Source: Patella vulgata (lineage: Eukaryota; Mollusca; Gastropoda; Patellidae). From it: a stretch of DNA of 64,000 nucleotides. Of the stretch, positions 23,111 to 33,800 are shown one piece after another. The notes beneath the pieces are model-generated. The model was not told the origin of the DNA, made no database searches, and worked only from the letters and a program-made list of their open reading frames with translations. Position numbers and translations under genes: made by a program. The DNA lies in NCBI RefSeq assembly GCF_932274485.2, contig NC_065882.2, forward strand, positions 65,509,431 to 65,573,430, given 5' to 3'. How positions within the stretch are numbered: position 1 is the first letter of the stretch; every line of letters begins with the position of its first letter.

Positions 23111-23489
23111 CTACGCATATTAAATAGTCGAGTCAATTGCTTAAAGAAATTAAAAAAAAAATTCTTGGAAGATTTCACATGGCCACTATCAGCCACGATA
23201 AACCATTGATAGAAGTCAATGAGTGTTCTGAATAGATCGGAAATCTTATTTCGTTTACATTCATTTTGAGTCTTATTTCGTTTACATTCATTTTGAGTCT
23301 TATTTTTAGTCAAGTGCCGACGAGTCCCGATTTGTATTTCGAGCCTCTCATTATCAATCAATCAGCGTCCAGGAGATTTTATCCGTGCTTCTAGCTGTTA
23401 TGTCGCCATTGTTGTCAACAATCTTTTCAGTCCGTCTTTATTTGTCAAAATGTTGTATTAAATTAATTGACTAGCTTTAGTCATTGCAA

Positions 23490-23720
23490 GGGCGAGATAG
23501 ATCCACTCTCCAGAATGAACGATCCGATATATATGAACGATATATGAATATATATGAATGGCATAATTATGACATATGAATGATATATGGTATATGATAC
23601 AATATGAATGATATGATTGACTATATCAATAAACGTCCGAAATGTCTCTGAAGTCTAAATACACGGCATCATATGAATAAACGTCTACATGTCTAAAGTC
23701 TAAGTATATGTCGTCATTAA
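23490..23720. repeat. ATATGAA-type low-complexity repeat and short duplication
   Basis: Repeated 'atatatgaa' and 'gatatatg' words are followed by two copies of an 'aataaacgtc ... atgtct ... aagtcta' block. No gene seen in 23111-24005. Confidence 0.5.
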
Positions 23721-24005
23721 CGGAAGATCATTGAACCTTTGAATAGCTGCAGCGCGAGCTGTCTTAACAATGTGACCGCTGTGTATTACAGGAAGTGAGG
23801 GATGTGTCAAGTTAAACAATTACGTATTTAGAGGCAAATATATATTCAGTTATGTGTATCATAGGATTTGTAAGTATCAGTGTTTAGTTTAAAGTTAAGA
23901 ATATTACTCAGAAAATGATATGGTAGCTCTCAAAGTCCATCTTCATTTCAGGTAAAGATCGGGCATAATATTTAAAGAAACACATGTAGAAACACTGTTT
24001 ATAAT

Positions 24006-24252
24006 GGAGCCACGGTGGCTCACACGTTGGCTTGCGAATCTGGAGGTCCCGTGTTCGATCCCTTATTTGACCAAGAAAGTTCATCGGGTTTTCCGGCGTG
24101 GTTCCCCCCTGGTGCAGGACAGAGGGCTGACACAGGACAAAGAATAGTCGGATAGGACGGAAAACCAAGGTCCCTTGTACACATTTGCGTACACGTAAAA
24201 GATCCCTTGGCAGTTGGAATTCGATATAAGAGTAGGCCGTAGCACCGCTATT
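24006..24252 (+). mobile_element. SINE-A, nearly full head and body, no tail
   Basis: The tRNA-derived head 'gagccacggtggctcac' and box B 'tcccgtgttcgatccc' are followed by the conserved body 'ttccggcgtggttcccc', 'acacgtaaaagatccc' and 'gcagttggaattcgat'. It lacks the 3' 'cagaacagtaggacg' part and CATTT tail. Confidence 0.8.
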
Positions 24253-25275
24253 TGCAATTTTGTATTTGTCACTTTTCACGTTATTTTTCCTGTAAAAGTG
24301 TTAGTTATTATTCGATTTTCAAATTTATTTCACAATTTGATGCCTAATGCCAATTTTGACAAGATCAAATGAATTTAGTATTTTCACTGTCACCGGAAAT
24401 GACGTCATTTGAGCAAAAACTGTATTTTTAGTCTTAAAATCAGATATTTTATTCAAATGAGTCTTATTTGTAATGTTTTTAAAATTATGATATTTGATCC
24501 CTATCAAAAAATGGAATGAACCCATATGATCATACAGGTACCACAAAATGGTTCCAACTTGTACAGTTGTAGGGAAATAGGCGATTTTCTATAAGTCACT
24601 TTTCGGGGATCACGTGGCTAAGTGGGTAAGACGCTAGCTCGCTAGCCTGGAGGTCGGGTGTTCGATCCCTGCATTGGCCGAGAAAGTTCATCCAGATTTT
24701 CCGGCGTGGTTCTCCCTTGTCAGTGATGCAGGACGGAGGGGCTGACAAGGAAAGCTGTCTAGTCGTTCGGATGGGACGAAAAACCGAGGTCCCGTGTACA
24801 CATTGGCGTGCACGTAAAAGATCCCTTGGCAGTTGGAATTCGATATAAGAGTAGGCCGTAGTGCCGCTGTCCGGGCAAAATTTCCCTCATAGCACACTGT
24901 ATGGCGTATGCCCGTCTTCATTAGCCCAGGTTAGGAGCAGAACAGTAGGACGTTAAACTCCATTTCATTTCATTTCATTTCATGTAACTCACTTTTCAAG
25001 GTTTTTGGTCTATAAAAGTGTCAGTTATTATTCGATTTTCATAAAATTGTCACTATGTTATGCCTTAAGCCATTTATGATTTCATAGAACTAATTTAACA
25101 TTTTCATTACCACCGGAAGTAATGTCATTTTGGCAAAAATGTTATTTTTAGCCTCCAAAAACAAATGAGTTATATTTATTATTTGTTTGAAATTATGATA
25201 CTTGATTCCAATGGATATATAGGTTGGATCAATACGATCATATAGATATCAACAAAATGTTTCTAGCACCGTCCC
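24253..25275. repeat. Two diverged ~300-bp units split by a SINE
   Basis: Unit 1 (about 24253-24600) and unit 2 (about 24990-25275) share 'gtgt(c/t)agttattattcg', 'attttca', 'caccggaa(a/g)t', 'tatttttag' and 'aaaattatgatatttgat' in order. A further degenerate piece runs to about 25500 ('caccggaagtgac'). The SINE at 24605-24988 sits between units. Unit identity not recognised. Confidence 0.5.
24605..24988 (+). mobile_element. SINE-A, full length
   Basis: One of the best copies in the window. It has a box A-like 'gtggctaagtgggtaagac', box B 'ggtcgggtgttcgatccc', the body 'gtcccgtgtacacattgg', 'gatcccttggcagttgg', 'atggcgtatgcccgtc', the 3' end 'cagaacagtaggacgttaa' and the tail (CATTT)n. It is flanked by 'tcacttttc' on both sides, a likely 9-bp target duplication. 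The head is derived from a tRNA, as expected for Pol III SINEs. Confidence 0.85.
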
Positions 25276-25539
25276 TTGCCCTTTGTCGGGTTAACTTTTA
25301 AAGATTTTTCGCATTTTAATTTCAGTTAATTATTTATTGTCAGATGTTCATATGTTTCATGGTGCACATTCTCAACATTTTTGTTACGGATAAAAATTTT
25401 CTGTCAGCACCGGAAGTGACTAAATTTTTTAAGAATTTACAATATTGACCGGTGTTTTCGCAAGTAACTATTAATTTTTACAAATCTGATAAATGAAGAA
25501 GAATGCCTTTATGACAGGCGCAAAAAATGTCTAACTCAA

Positions 25540-26269
25540 TTTTTTTTAAATTTGGGTTTTGTGTTGTATTTACCGATTCGTACGATTTTTTTTTCACGTT
25601 CTCGTCAGCTTACGTCACACCGCATGCCTCAGCCACTCCTTTTACGTTATCTACATCATTTTATTGTCTCACTTCTCTGTTTTCGGAGTCGATTCCCAAA
25701 ATGCCATAAATGATCATGTTACATTCCTTGTTTATTCTCTCATTGATCTCTGTCATGACTGCTTTGACATTGTGTTCACTCGCATCGTTACCTGTGATTT
25801 GGTCATTATCTTTGTGCTCACCATCTATAACTTTTGTCACCTCACTCACTATAACCCTCACTTTGTCTTCATCGCACTTTTTCTTTGTCTCCTCCTCTAG
25901 GTATTTTATTCTGTTGTCAAACATCTTCATCCTGTCATTGCACCTTTCTTCAATATCTTTGTCAACAACAATGTTTCTCTCCACCTATACATGGTATGCA
26001 GAACCACATAATGCCACTACTATTCATCAGGCTGTACTCCTCTACTGACTTGTTCAGGCACTTTATACAGAAACGATCCCTACATCTTTGGCCTTCTAAT
26101 AGTTTATCAGCTTGATCAACGGCGATTTTCGTGCACAATTTACACTTCCAGATTTCCTATTTTTCTTTGTTACACATAGATTTTGCTGGCGTTAGAGTTC
26201 GATTATGTTTTACCAGTAGGCCAACCTCTCTTTTTCTGTTTGTTTTCCGCGTCATTTTCGATTCCGCCA
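25540..26269 (-). pseudogene. LINE ORF1-like fragment with PHD-type zinc finger
   Basis: On the minus strand an ATG (26269) opens a basic N-terminus. After one stop comes a Cys-rich stretch with keys 'WKCKLC', 'CRDRFCIKCL' and 'MWFCIPC', the spacing of the PHD-like finger found in ORF1 of L2/CR1-type LINEs. After a frameshift a charged coiled-coil-like region (25984-25661) ends in 'NMIIYGI', a common ORF1 motif. Further stops follow. It is a decayed ORF1 with no reverse transcriptase nearby. Plus-strand frames here are antisense shadows. Confidence 0.6.
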
Positions 26270-26739
26270 TCTTTGATTAATTTGCTTGTTATACTTCTCT
26301 TGTGTTCTCCTGAGTCAAATAACTACATTAACTGTATTTTTATGACAGATTGTCGACTCAAGGAATCCAGAATTGTGGAAATTAGTATACGTTACTTATC
26401 TGTTTATGTTTTATTTGTTTGTTACTTAGATTATTTAAACAAATAAATTGCCAACAAGACAAGACATTCATAACCTGTGCCGTCACCGGAAGTTCAATTT
26501 TTGATGTAACGAAACTATAGGTAAGATTAGATAAATCAATGATAGTTCTCGGTATAATGGTTAAAATATAGATAATGAAAACAAAATATGATGAAAATCT
26601 CAGTCAAATTACTTCACTCTGAACCGAGCTATTAGCCATTGATTTTTAGGCTAGTCTTGGTTGTCATTACTGACGTTGGTATGATAACAAAATCTTGATT
26701 ATCCATTTTTTAAGTTAAATTATCCATCACAAAATGTAT

Positions 26740-26910
26740 TCAAATCCAGTAAATATCGCAGGCTAACGATGGCATCGAGTGTTGTTAATAGTCTGAATAA
26801 GTCAAGTAATGTCCAATTAATAATTTAGATAACATTTCAGGCCCCACGAAAGACCTGCAATAGGCAGATTTAGCTCTTGCATAATGCATGTTTAATGTAA
26901 TATGAATGTT
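26740..26910 (+). repeat. Repeat R3, upstream of the TLR gene
   Basis: About 160 bases ('cgcaggctaacgatggcatc', 'taataatttagataacat', 'aaagacctgcaataggcag', 'agctcttgcataatgcatg') recur inverted at 44411-44566 and in part at 44985-45075. Both places lie 5' of, or in the first intron of, predicted receptor genes. Probably a MITE. Ends not defined. Confidence 0.55.
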
Positions 26911-27334
26911 TGTAAAGTGATTCATATTCAGTTTTTGAAAAATTATTGTAATTTCTAATTCATTTTGTTCGGTGAAATACGTGAACAGTTCAAATTGAAC
27001 GGCAGTCGTTTTCGCCTGCTTAGTCCATTCTACACTGTTTTTATTTTTATTTTGTCGTGTGCGAATCAGCCATTACTAATTACTTCCGCATTGTCTTGTA
27101 GGATGTGTTTTTATTTGTTGGTTTCAAATTGATACCTGAAACCATATTTTCAAAAGATAACAACATCAATATTGATTGAAATGGACAAATATTGAATTCA
27201 AATTCGTGTGGTTAATTTCTAATATTATGGAAAATACTGAGTTATAGATTTAACTCCTTTAAAACGAAATCAAAACATTTCCCGTGTATTTTCTTTTATT
27301 CAAGAAAACACTTCAATCGTGGTAATGGTTTGAC

Positions 27335-29358
27335 ATGATGAAGACCTTGCTCATCATCCTACTTGGCTGTATTACGTCAGTAAATGCAGACTGGGATGCC
27401 TGTTCATCAAGATTGTGCCAGTGTGACAGATATGTGGCAAAGTGCGACGACCTAAACCTGACATATATACCAACATTTCCACAAAGAATTCAAACAGTTT
27501 TGTTCAGAAATAACCACTTACCCCACATAAACGCGACCACGTTTACCAACTTAACTGGTCTTTACTTGTTGAATTTATATATTATATTTAATGGCATTAA
27601 GAAGATAGATAATGACTCTTTTACAAATCTCTCGCCACTAGAGGGATTAGACTTATCAGGGAATATATTCACGACAAGGTCACTTTTTGATTTTATCCAT
27701 ATTGTTAGCACGACAAAAGTTAAAAAGATAATTCTTCGTTACATTGGATTAACAAATATCCCAAACGATCTTTTCACCGGTTATAGAACTTTTCCTGTTA
27801 AAAAGCTCGATTTTTCTCGAAACCAAATACAGATTTTCAACTACTCTATTTTTAAACCTATTACACAATTACAGCTATTAGATGTACGAGAGAATCGGAT
27901 AGCGAAGGTTATTTTAGATGTTGGTTTGAATCTGGAATATCTATCACTCAGTAACAACAACTTAAGGGATTTACCCGATTTATGCCGAGAGATGCGTTAT
28001 TTTCCCAAATTAAATACCCTGCAACTCCAAAACAACAGTATTAACACTTTCATACCAGATAATCTGAATTGCATACGTCGCTTGATGCGCCTTGATCTGT
28101 CTTTGAATGGTTTGGATGCAATCAAAACTGGTGATTTCCACGCTTTCCAATCTTTGAATTTGTTATATGTTTCCAGTCAAAGAAACCCTAAGTCACCATT
28201 AGTTATTGAGGATCGAGCTTTCAATAATAGTAATCTTTTTGCCATCTATTTGCATAAAAATTTATTGTTATCGACACGTATTCACAAAAATGCCTTTCTG
28301 GGTTGCACCCATCTAAAAAAACTTGACATATCGGAGAATTTCTTTTCTGATAATTTAGAGAAATTAATTAGGCAATCTCTCCATTAACATCTCTAACACA
28401 ATTACTTTTGTATAAAAGTGATCTGCATTCCATGCCAGATGTTATTGGAGAAAAACTTCATAAACTGATATATCTGGAAATGGGTGCCAACAAAATAAAG
28501 ACGTGGTCACACAATTTCTTCATCAACAATAAACATTTAACCAATTTCACTTTAAACGACAACTCTATCGAAACAGTCACGCCTGGAATGTTTCCCGAAA
28601 TGTTTCGAAACACTCTTCAATCTATTGATATTAGTGACAATCCATTTCTTTGCAATTGTGACTTAGTTTGGTTTGTGCAGTGGATGACATACGATAAGCA
28701 GAAGTTCCAGGGTTTCCCTGAAGGTTATAGATGTATTGATATTACTGAGAGAATCTGTTTAAAAAACACTGGCGCCTTCATCTCTGTAACAGGCGTAATC
28801 AGTGTTTTTGTTTCGGTCATTCTGTTAATATCCTTTGCATATAAATATAGATGGTATATTAAATATCATATTTACATATGGCGGTACAGACCCCGGCAGT
28901 TGATTAAAATCTCGGAAAAACATTTTGATTACGATGTCTTTGTTTCGTATTGTGTCGAAGATAGTGAATGGGTTTTGGGAAGCCTTTTACCGAACTTGGA
29001 AGAAGGAGAAAATATTAAACTTTGCATCCACGAAAGAGATTTTGAACCTGGAAAAATGATCATTGATAATATAGTACAACACATGGAAAACAGCCGTAAA
29101 GTTATAATTGTTTTGTCAAATGATTTTACACAAAGTGAATGGTGTCAATTTGAAATGACATTAGCTCAGAAACTTGTTCTGGGTATGACTATTGAGTCAA
29201 TAATTGTGGTATTACTAGAAGAGATAGCGGCAGTAAATATGAGTAAATCATTACACGCTCTGTTGAAAACAACAACTTATATTACTTGGAATAACGACGT
29301 GGACGAAATGTTTTTCTGGGAAAGACTGAAGACATCAGTGATGAAAGAGTTGGAGTGA
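27335..29358 (+). CDS. Toll-like receptor, single exon, one frameshift
   Basis: The product starts with a signal peptide (MMKTLLIILLGCITSVNA), then a Cys-rich LRRNT and a run of leucine-rich repeats. A single LRRCT follows ('NPFLCNCDLVWFVQWM'), then a transmembrane helix (about 28777-28850) and a cytoplasmic TIR domain with box 1 'YDVFVSYC', box 2 'RDFEPGK' and box 3 'FWERL'. This is the layout of single-cysteine-cluster TLRs, which sense microbial ligands and signal through MyD88-type adaptors. Around 28370-28390 the frame shifts by one base within an LRR: frame one ends at 28387 and frame two runs from there to 29358, with the LRR pattern intact on both sides. Total is about 670 residues. 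It is either a recent pseudogene, a segregating null allele or an assembly error. A polyadenylation signal AATAAA lies at 29467. Confidence 0.9.
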
Positions 29359-29826
29359 TGTAGTCACTGTTTAATAGAAGTTATGTAAATTGTTGTTGAA
29401 ATTAAATATTTAGAATCAATTTATCACCTTTTCTTACCCTGCTTTTATATAATAACATTCAAATGTAATAAACTTTATAGTTCTTAAAATACACCTCAAT
29501 TTTTGAAAATTAGATTTAATGATCACTAATGTTATATTTTTCGTTTTATATTCCCAATTTAGAATTTCACAATTCATCTGGTAGGTTTTATCATTCAGAA
29601 TTGGATGCGAAAACGCAAGTGTTTTAATCTCACAATGACATTGTCAGGCTGTTCTATGTACAAGCCCAAGGTCTTGCATTGTGACATCTTGTTTTTTTTA
29701 TTGTGTAATGTCGGCAGTGGTGTTTAGATTTGTTCTGTAGTTGTCCAAAGAACAATTAAACTAACTGAATAGCCCGATGGATGTGGAAATACAGTATTTA
29801 TGTAGATAGCTTGTCTTATGCACTTC

Positions 29827-30180
29827 GTTATGCACTACATAGGAGCCACGGTGGCTAGGTGGGTAAGGCGCTGGCTCTCTAGCCTGGAGGTCGGGTGTTC
29901 GATCCCTGCATTGGCCGAGAAAGTTCATCCCGATTTTCCGACGTGGTTTCCCCTTGTCAGTGATGCAGGACGGAGGGCCTGACAAGGACAGCTGTCTAGT
30001 CCTTCGGATGAGACGAAAAACCGAGGTCCCGTGTAAACATTGGAATGCACGTAAAAGATCCCTTGGCAGTTGGAATTCGATATAAGAGTAGGCGATAGTG
30101 CCGCTGCCTAGGCAAAATTTCCCTCATAGCACACTGTATGGCGTATGCCCGTCTTCATTAGCCCCCCATTTCATTTCATT
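29827..30180 (+). mobile_element. SINE-A, full length, 13-bp target duplication
   Basis: Flanked by TCTTATGCACTTC at 29814-29826 and 30181-30193. The other duplication copy has this word once (about 52242-52254) and no SINE, so it is an empty site. The head 'gagccacggtggctaggtgg', box B 'ggtcgggtgttcgatccc', the body and a short CATTT tail are all present; the 'cagaacagtagg' part of the 3' end is deleted. Confidence 0.9.
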
Positions 30181-30349
30181 TCTTATGCACTTCAGATTGT
30201 AGCTTCATTAAAACTTATGCTTTAAATATATTTTTATTTGATATCTTTACTATTATAAGTCTTTAACCGCTTCAATTTATCCAATAATCTGTGTCATAGA
30301 ACCTGTAATAAACAAAGTATTGATAACGTAGTGAAATGCCTTGTTTGTC

Positions 30350-30720
30350 TATAGAGGGGTGTGGTAGCTTAATTACCGCGTAGCCCGAGAAGAATCGCGG
30401 GATTTTTCAAGCCCGAATTTCACTTGTCAGGGGTAGCCCATGAAGGGCTGACAAATAAAGTGTTATCTAGTCGTTCGGATGGGAAGAGAAAATGAGCCAA
30501 TGAAGAGTAATCGGAATCGCAGCAAATTACCCTCTCCTCCTATACCTCCTCCTCCTTTACAGTGCCATATAGAAAGTAATAATCTACAAGGCTCAAAACG
30601 ACGAGAGTATGGTGTTGACGAGATGTTAAACTTAATTCAGATCCTTGAGTTTTTCCCGATAATGGAATTATGTCCCTTTAAATGTATGTTCACAAAAGCT
30701 GATCTGTAGAGACAACACAA
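30350..30720. repeat. Old SINE-A body fragment inside the duplication
   Basis: Words such as 'cttgtcaggggtagccc', 'gggctgacaaataaag' and 'ctagtcgttcggatggga' match the middle of SINE-A. The same fragment occurs in copy B (52780-53140), so it predates the duplication. Confidence 0.5.
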
Positions 30721-30827
30721 CTTACACTAGTCGTATAAGATGACGCACACTAAATATAATTTAGTGGATATAATTTAGTATATGCATTGAAGGTATCCTA
30801 ATCATGTGCAGTTATCTGAAAAACCCA

Positions 30828-33800
30828 CTAATTCCTACACCCACCTCGAAAAAGAAGAAAGACAACAAGATAAGTAGCACATAGGGATCAGTGCCTAGTC
30901 TAAAACTTCTTCCATGAACAGTACATTCACAATGCTTTACACGAATTTGGTCATGTCGGTGAATGAATTGTGAAATTAAATATAATCTAGATATAATTAC
31001 CTTTAAATAATCGTGGATATCGGCTAGGGGTGGGTGGTGTCCATAATGGCAGTTTAGCTTGACACACGCCATTAGGATGAGATCCAGCAATCTGAAATAA
31101 ATACGTGTAGGCCTAATGAGAAAACGGGATTTAACGATTGTCTTTTTCTAACAGCAACATGGAAAAGGTGTGGGGAAATCGTTTTACTAGCAAAATGCCA
31201 CAGATCGCTATGACAGGCTCCAGAGAGAAATTCTCGGTGACTGCAGACAATATATTTAGCGGATAGGTCACAATCTGCATTCGAAGGGTGAAAAGATCGT
31301 CACAGTAGGAGATACTCGATTGCCAGTAGAGAACGTTTCGAAATTACAAAACTGCAAATCGAGTGACAAGGAACGTCTCAGGAAAATTCTCAGTCACTGC
31401 AGGCACTACATTTAGCGGACAGGTCACAATCTGCATTCGAAGAGTGAAAAATTATTTACAGTAGGAGATACTCGATTGTCAGTAGAGAACGTTTCGAAAT
31501 GACAAAACTACAATCGAGTGATAAGGAACTGAGTTCTGTCATAGTTCTATCAGTTCCTAAAACAGATGTGGTGTGAGCGGAGTCGTGACGTAATCAAAAG
31601 TTTCGGCTATAGTGATTGGTTTAGATACATGTAGTATCATATTCCGGTTGCGCATGCCCTGTCGTATCAACTTGATTGACGCTTTTCGAGAGATGAGATA
31701 ATTCAGTTCCCGAAAGTTCAATCGAGTATCTCCATCCGCTCCCAAGCTATAGCATATGCATACCGACAGTCCGTTCAGTCAACACGACAGTAACTGTATT
31801 ATAGTAAGCAAAGCAATAATCGTTCTATATATATATATCCCTACATCCTAAGAATGTCATCAAATGGAATATGTATATCTTACATGTATGGTGTGATGTA
31901 AATTATTATATCCAGCAGAATAAACAGGAACATTGTGATTGGCAAATAGAATATAGTAATCAGCTTTATCATGCAATATTTTATCTCCTATAGCAAGATA
32001 AACCTAAAATAGAAAACAAAGCCATGGTGTCCTTGTCATCTGGATGACACAAAAAGTCGAATTCCAACCATTTTCAAAAGGCGTGCATTTAAGAGTGCTC
32101 TTGTCAGTTGGAATTCGATGAATAGTAGGTATTGTACACGTGTCGCCAGGCAACAGGTAACCACATGTTAGTCTACAAAAGACTGAATTCAGACTACACA
32201 CATACTCATAGACACGCAGTCTAATTAAAATACAGATCTATATTTCGCTTCGTTTCTTACACTTTCGATGGTCTCCACTACATGAAGATCGGACCGGTTG
32301 TAGTGGGAGGTCGAGTCACGGATCATACTAGCAGCCTTTGAGCCTATGGGTCAGACATTTGATACCCACAGTTCCGTGCACCGTACGCTAAGAACTCGTC
32401 GCAACAGGTCATTTCATTGGCTTATACCTCACATCACTTTGGTTTTTAAATAAATCTTTTTCCCAAAGAAATAAGAAGAAACCTTCTGCAGGTGTTCCCG
32501 TAGAACAGAAAATAAATCGAATTGGTATGGCATTATGCTACTAATTGATGAGTTATGATTAAGAGAAGCAATAAGGAGCAAGACAATTCGACGGGACTAG
32601 ATTAATCCACCAAGAAACGACTTCATATCAATTTATACGAAAGGTAAAAAGTACATTTAAGAGTCACTTTACATCATAATTATCTTCGATCATCGCTGTT
32701 GGCATCGCGAATGATCCTGTCCATTCTATCGGTTCTCCTGGAATCCATGTTCTCACATTAATGGGCATTTGACCAGAATAAAAATGTCCACTGAAATCAA
32801 AGACAAAAACATTATTTATTATCATCAATTATTCCTTACTTGGTTGTAAAGTAATCAGGTTGGAATTCTTGTAGGGATAGGTGTTTATAGATCTGGACGT
32901 CATTTCTATTTGGTATATATATAGAAATATATAGATTAAAGTATATTAAGTACAGGTACTGCTTTGTTTGCGGTAGATGAATACATAAAAAAATACGCCC
33001 AGTTAAAGAATGTCGACCCCTAAATAGGCGTCTTCAGATATTATCTCTATTGAGTTCACTTGTGGATCAAGTAGGACACTAAAACTGGTTTAAAGGGAAC
33101 GCCCCTTTTTTTCTATTGTTCGGAGAAAAAGTAATCCCCTGTCTGCAATTTTAACAAAACACATCCCCAACGCTATTCAATGGCTTTTGCAATGATTGAT
33201 GGGCCATTTAGCTACTGTGGTACCCATTCAAGAGTTTACGGAAGAGCTTCCCCGAAAGAAAATCACTATGGGGCAAAATGTTTAAGAATATTATAGCGGG
33301 TAAAACAATATAGTTGTGGCTAGTTGTGGCACCAAGAATTAGGTTATTATTATTGTCTTACTGTTTTTGTGAACGAAGAAGCAAGTAGATATTCATAAGT
33401 TTTGCAGGAGCAGCGAATCCACTGTTCTTTATCGATATTTCATAACACAAAGAGTCCCCAGACTTTATAACGTTCGGTAGAATTACCTATAAAAATATAC
33501 AACATGTAGAGAGACGAGAGAGAGAACGTCCACTCGGGACTATTATCTATTATACAGTTCAATTTAAATTCAATAATTCGCATGTGCGTAGGGGTTTTTG
33601 ACAGTGGGGGGGGGGGGCGGAGGACCCGAGGAAAACCCATGAGGCTGGACAGACGACCCTTCTCCTTGCCACGTACAAGCGAGAAATAGAAACAAAAGCA
33701 CTTGACTCAATGATTGATCTTACGACCTTACGCGCACCTGTTAAACCATCCCAATCATCGCTTCAGATGCTTAATTAGTGCACAAGCCTGGATATACTCA

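Larger units (their letters stand above)
29551..33292. repeat. Segmental duplication, copy A
   Basis: This block matches 51737-59627 in the same orientation, once the insertions private to each copy are set aside. It holds the last exons of the DUF4832 gene (E9 to E11). Private to copy A are a SINE-A (29827-30180) and a tandem repeat of about 175 bases at 31217-31560. The left border lies about 190 bases past the TLR stop codon; the right border is at the word 'aatattata'. Confidence 0.85.

Noticed and set aside
24620-24680. tRNA gene (box A and box B)
   Set aside because: These boxes belong to the SINE-A head; the rest of the cloverleaf is not kept and the same text recurs in each SINE copy.
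25527-26048. Plus-strand frames of about 110 residues
   Set aside because: Antisense to the LINE ORF1-like fragment, which has recognisable motifs.
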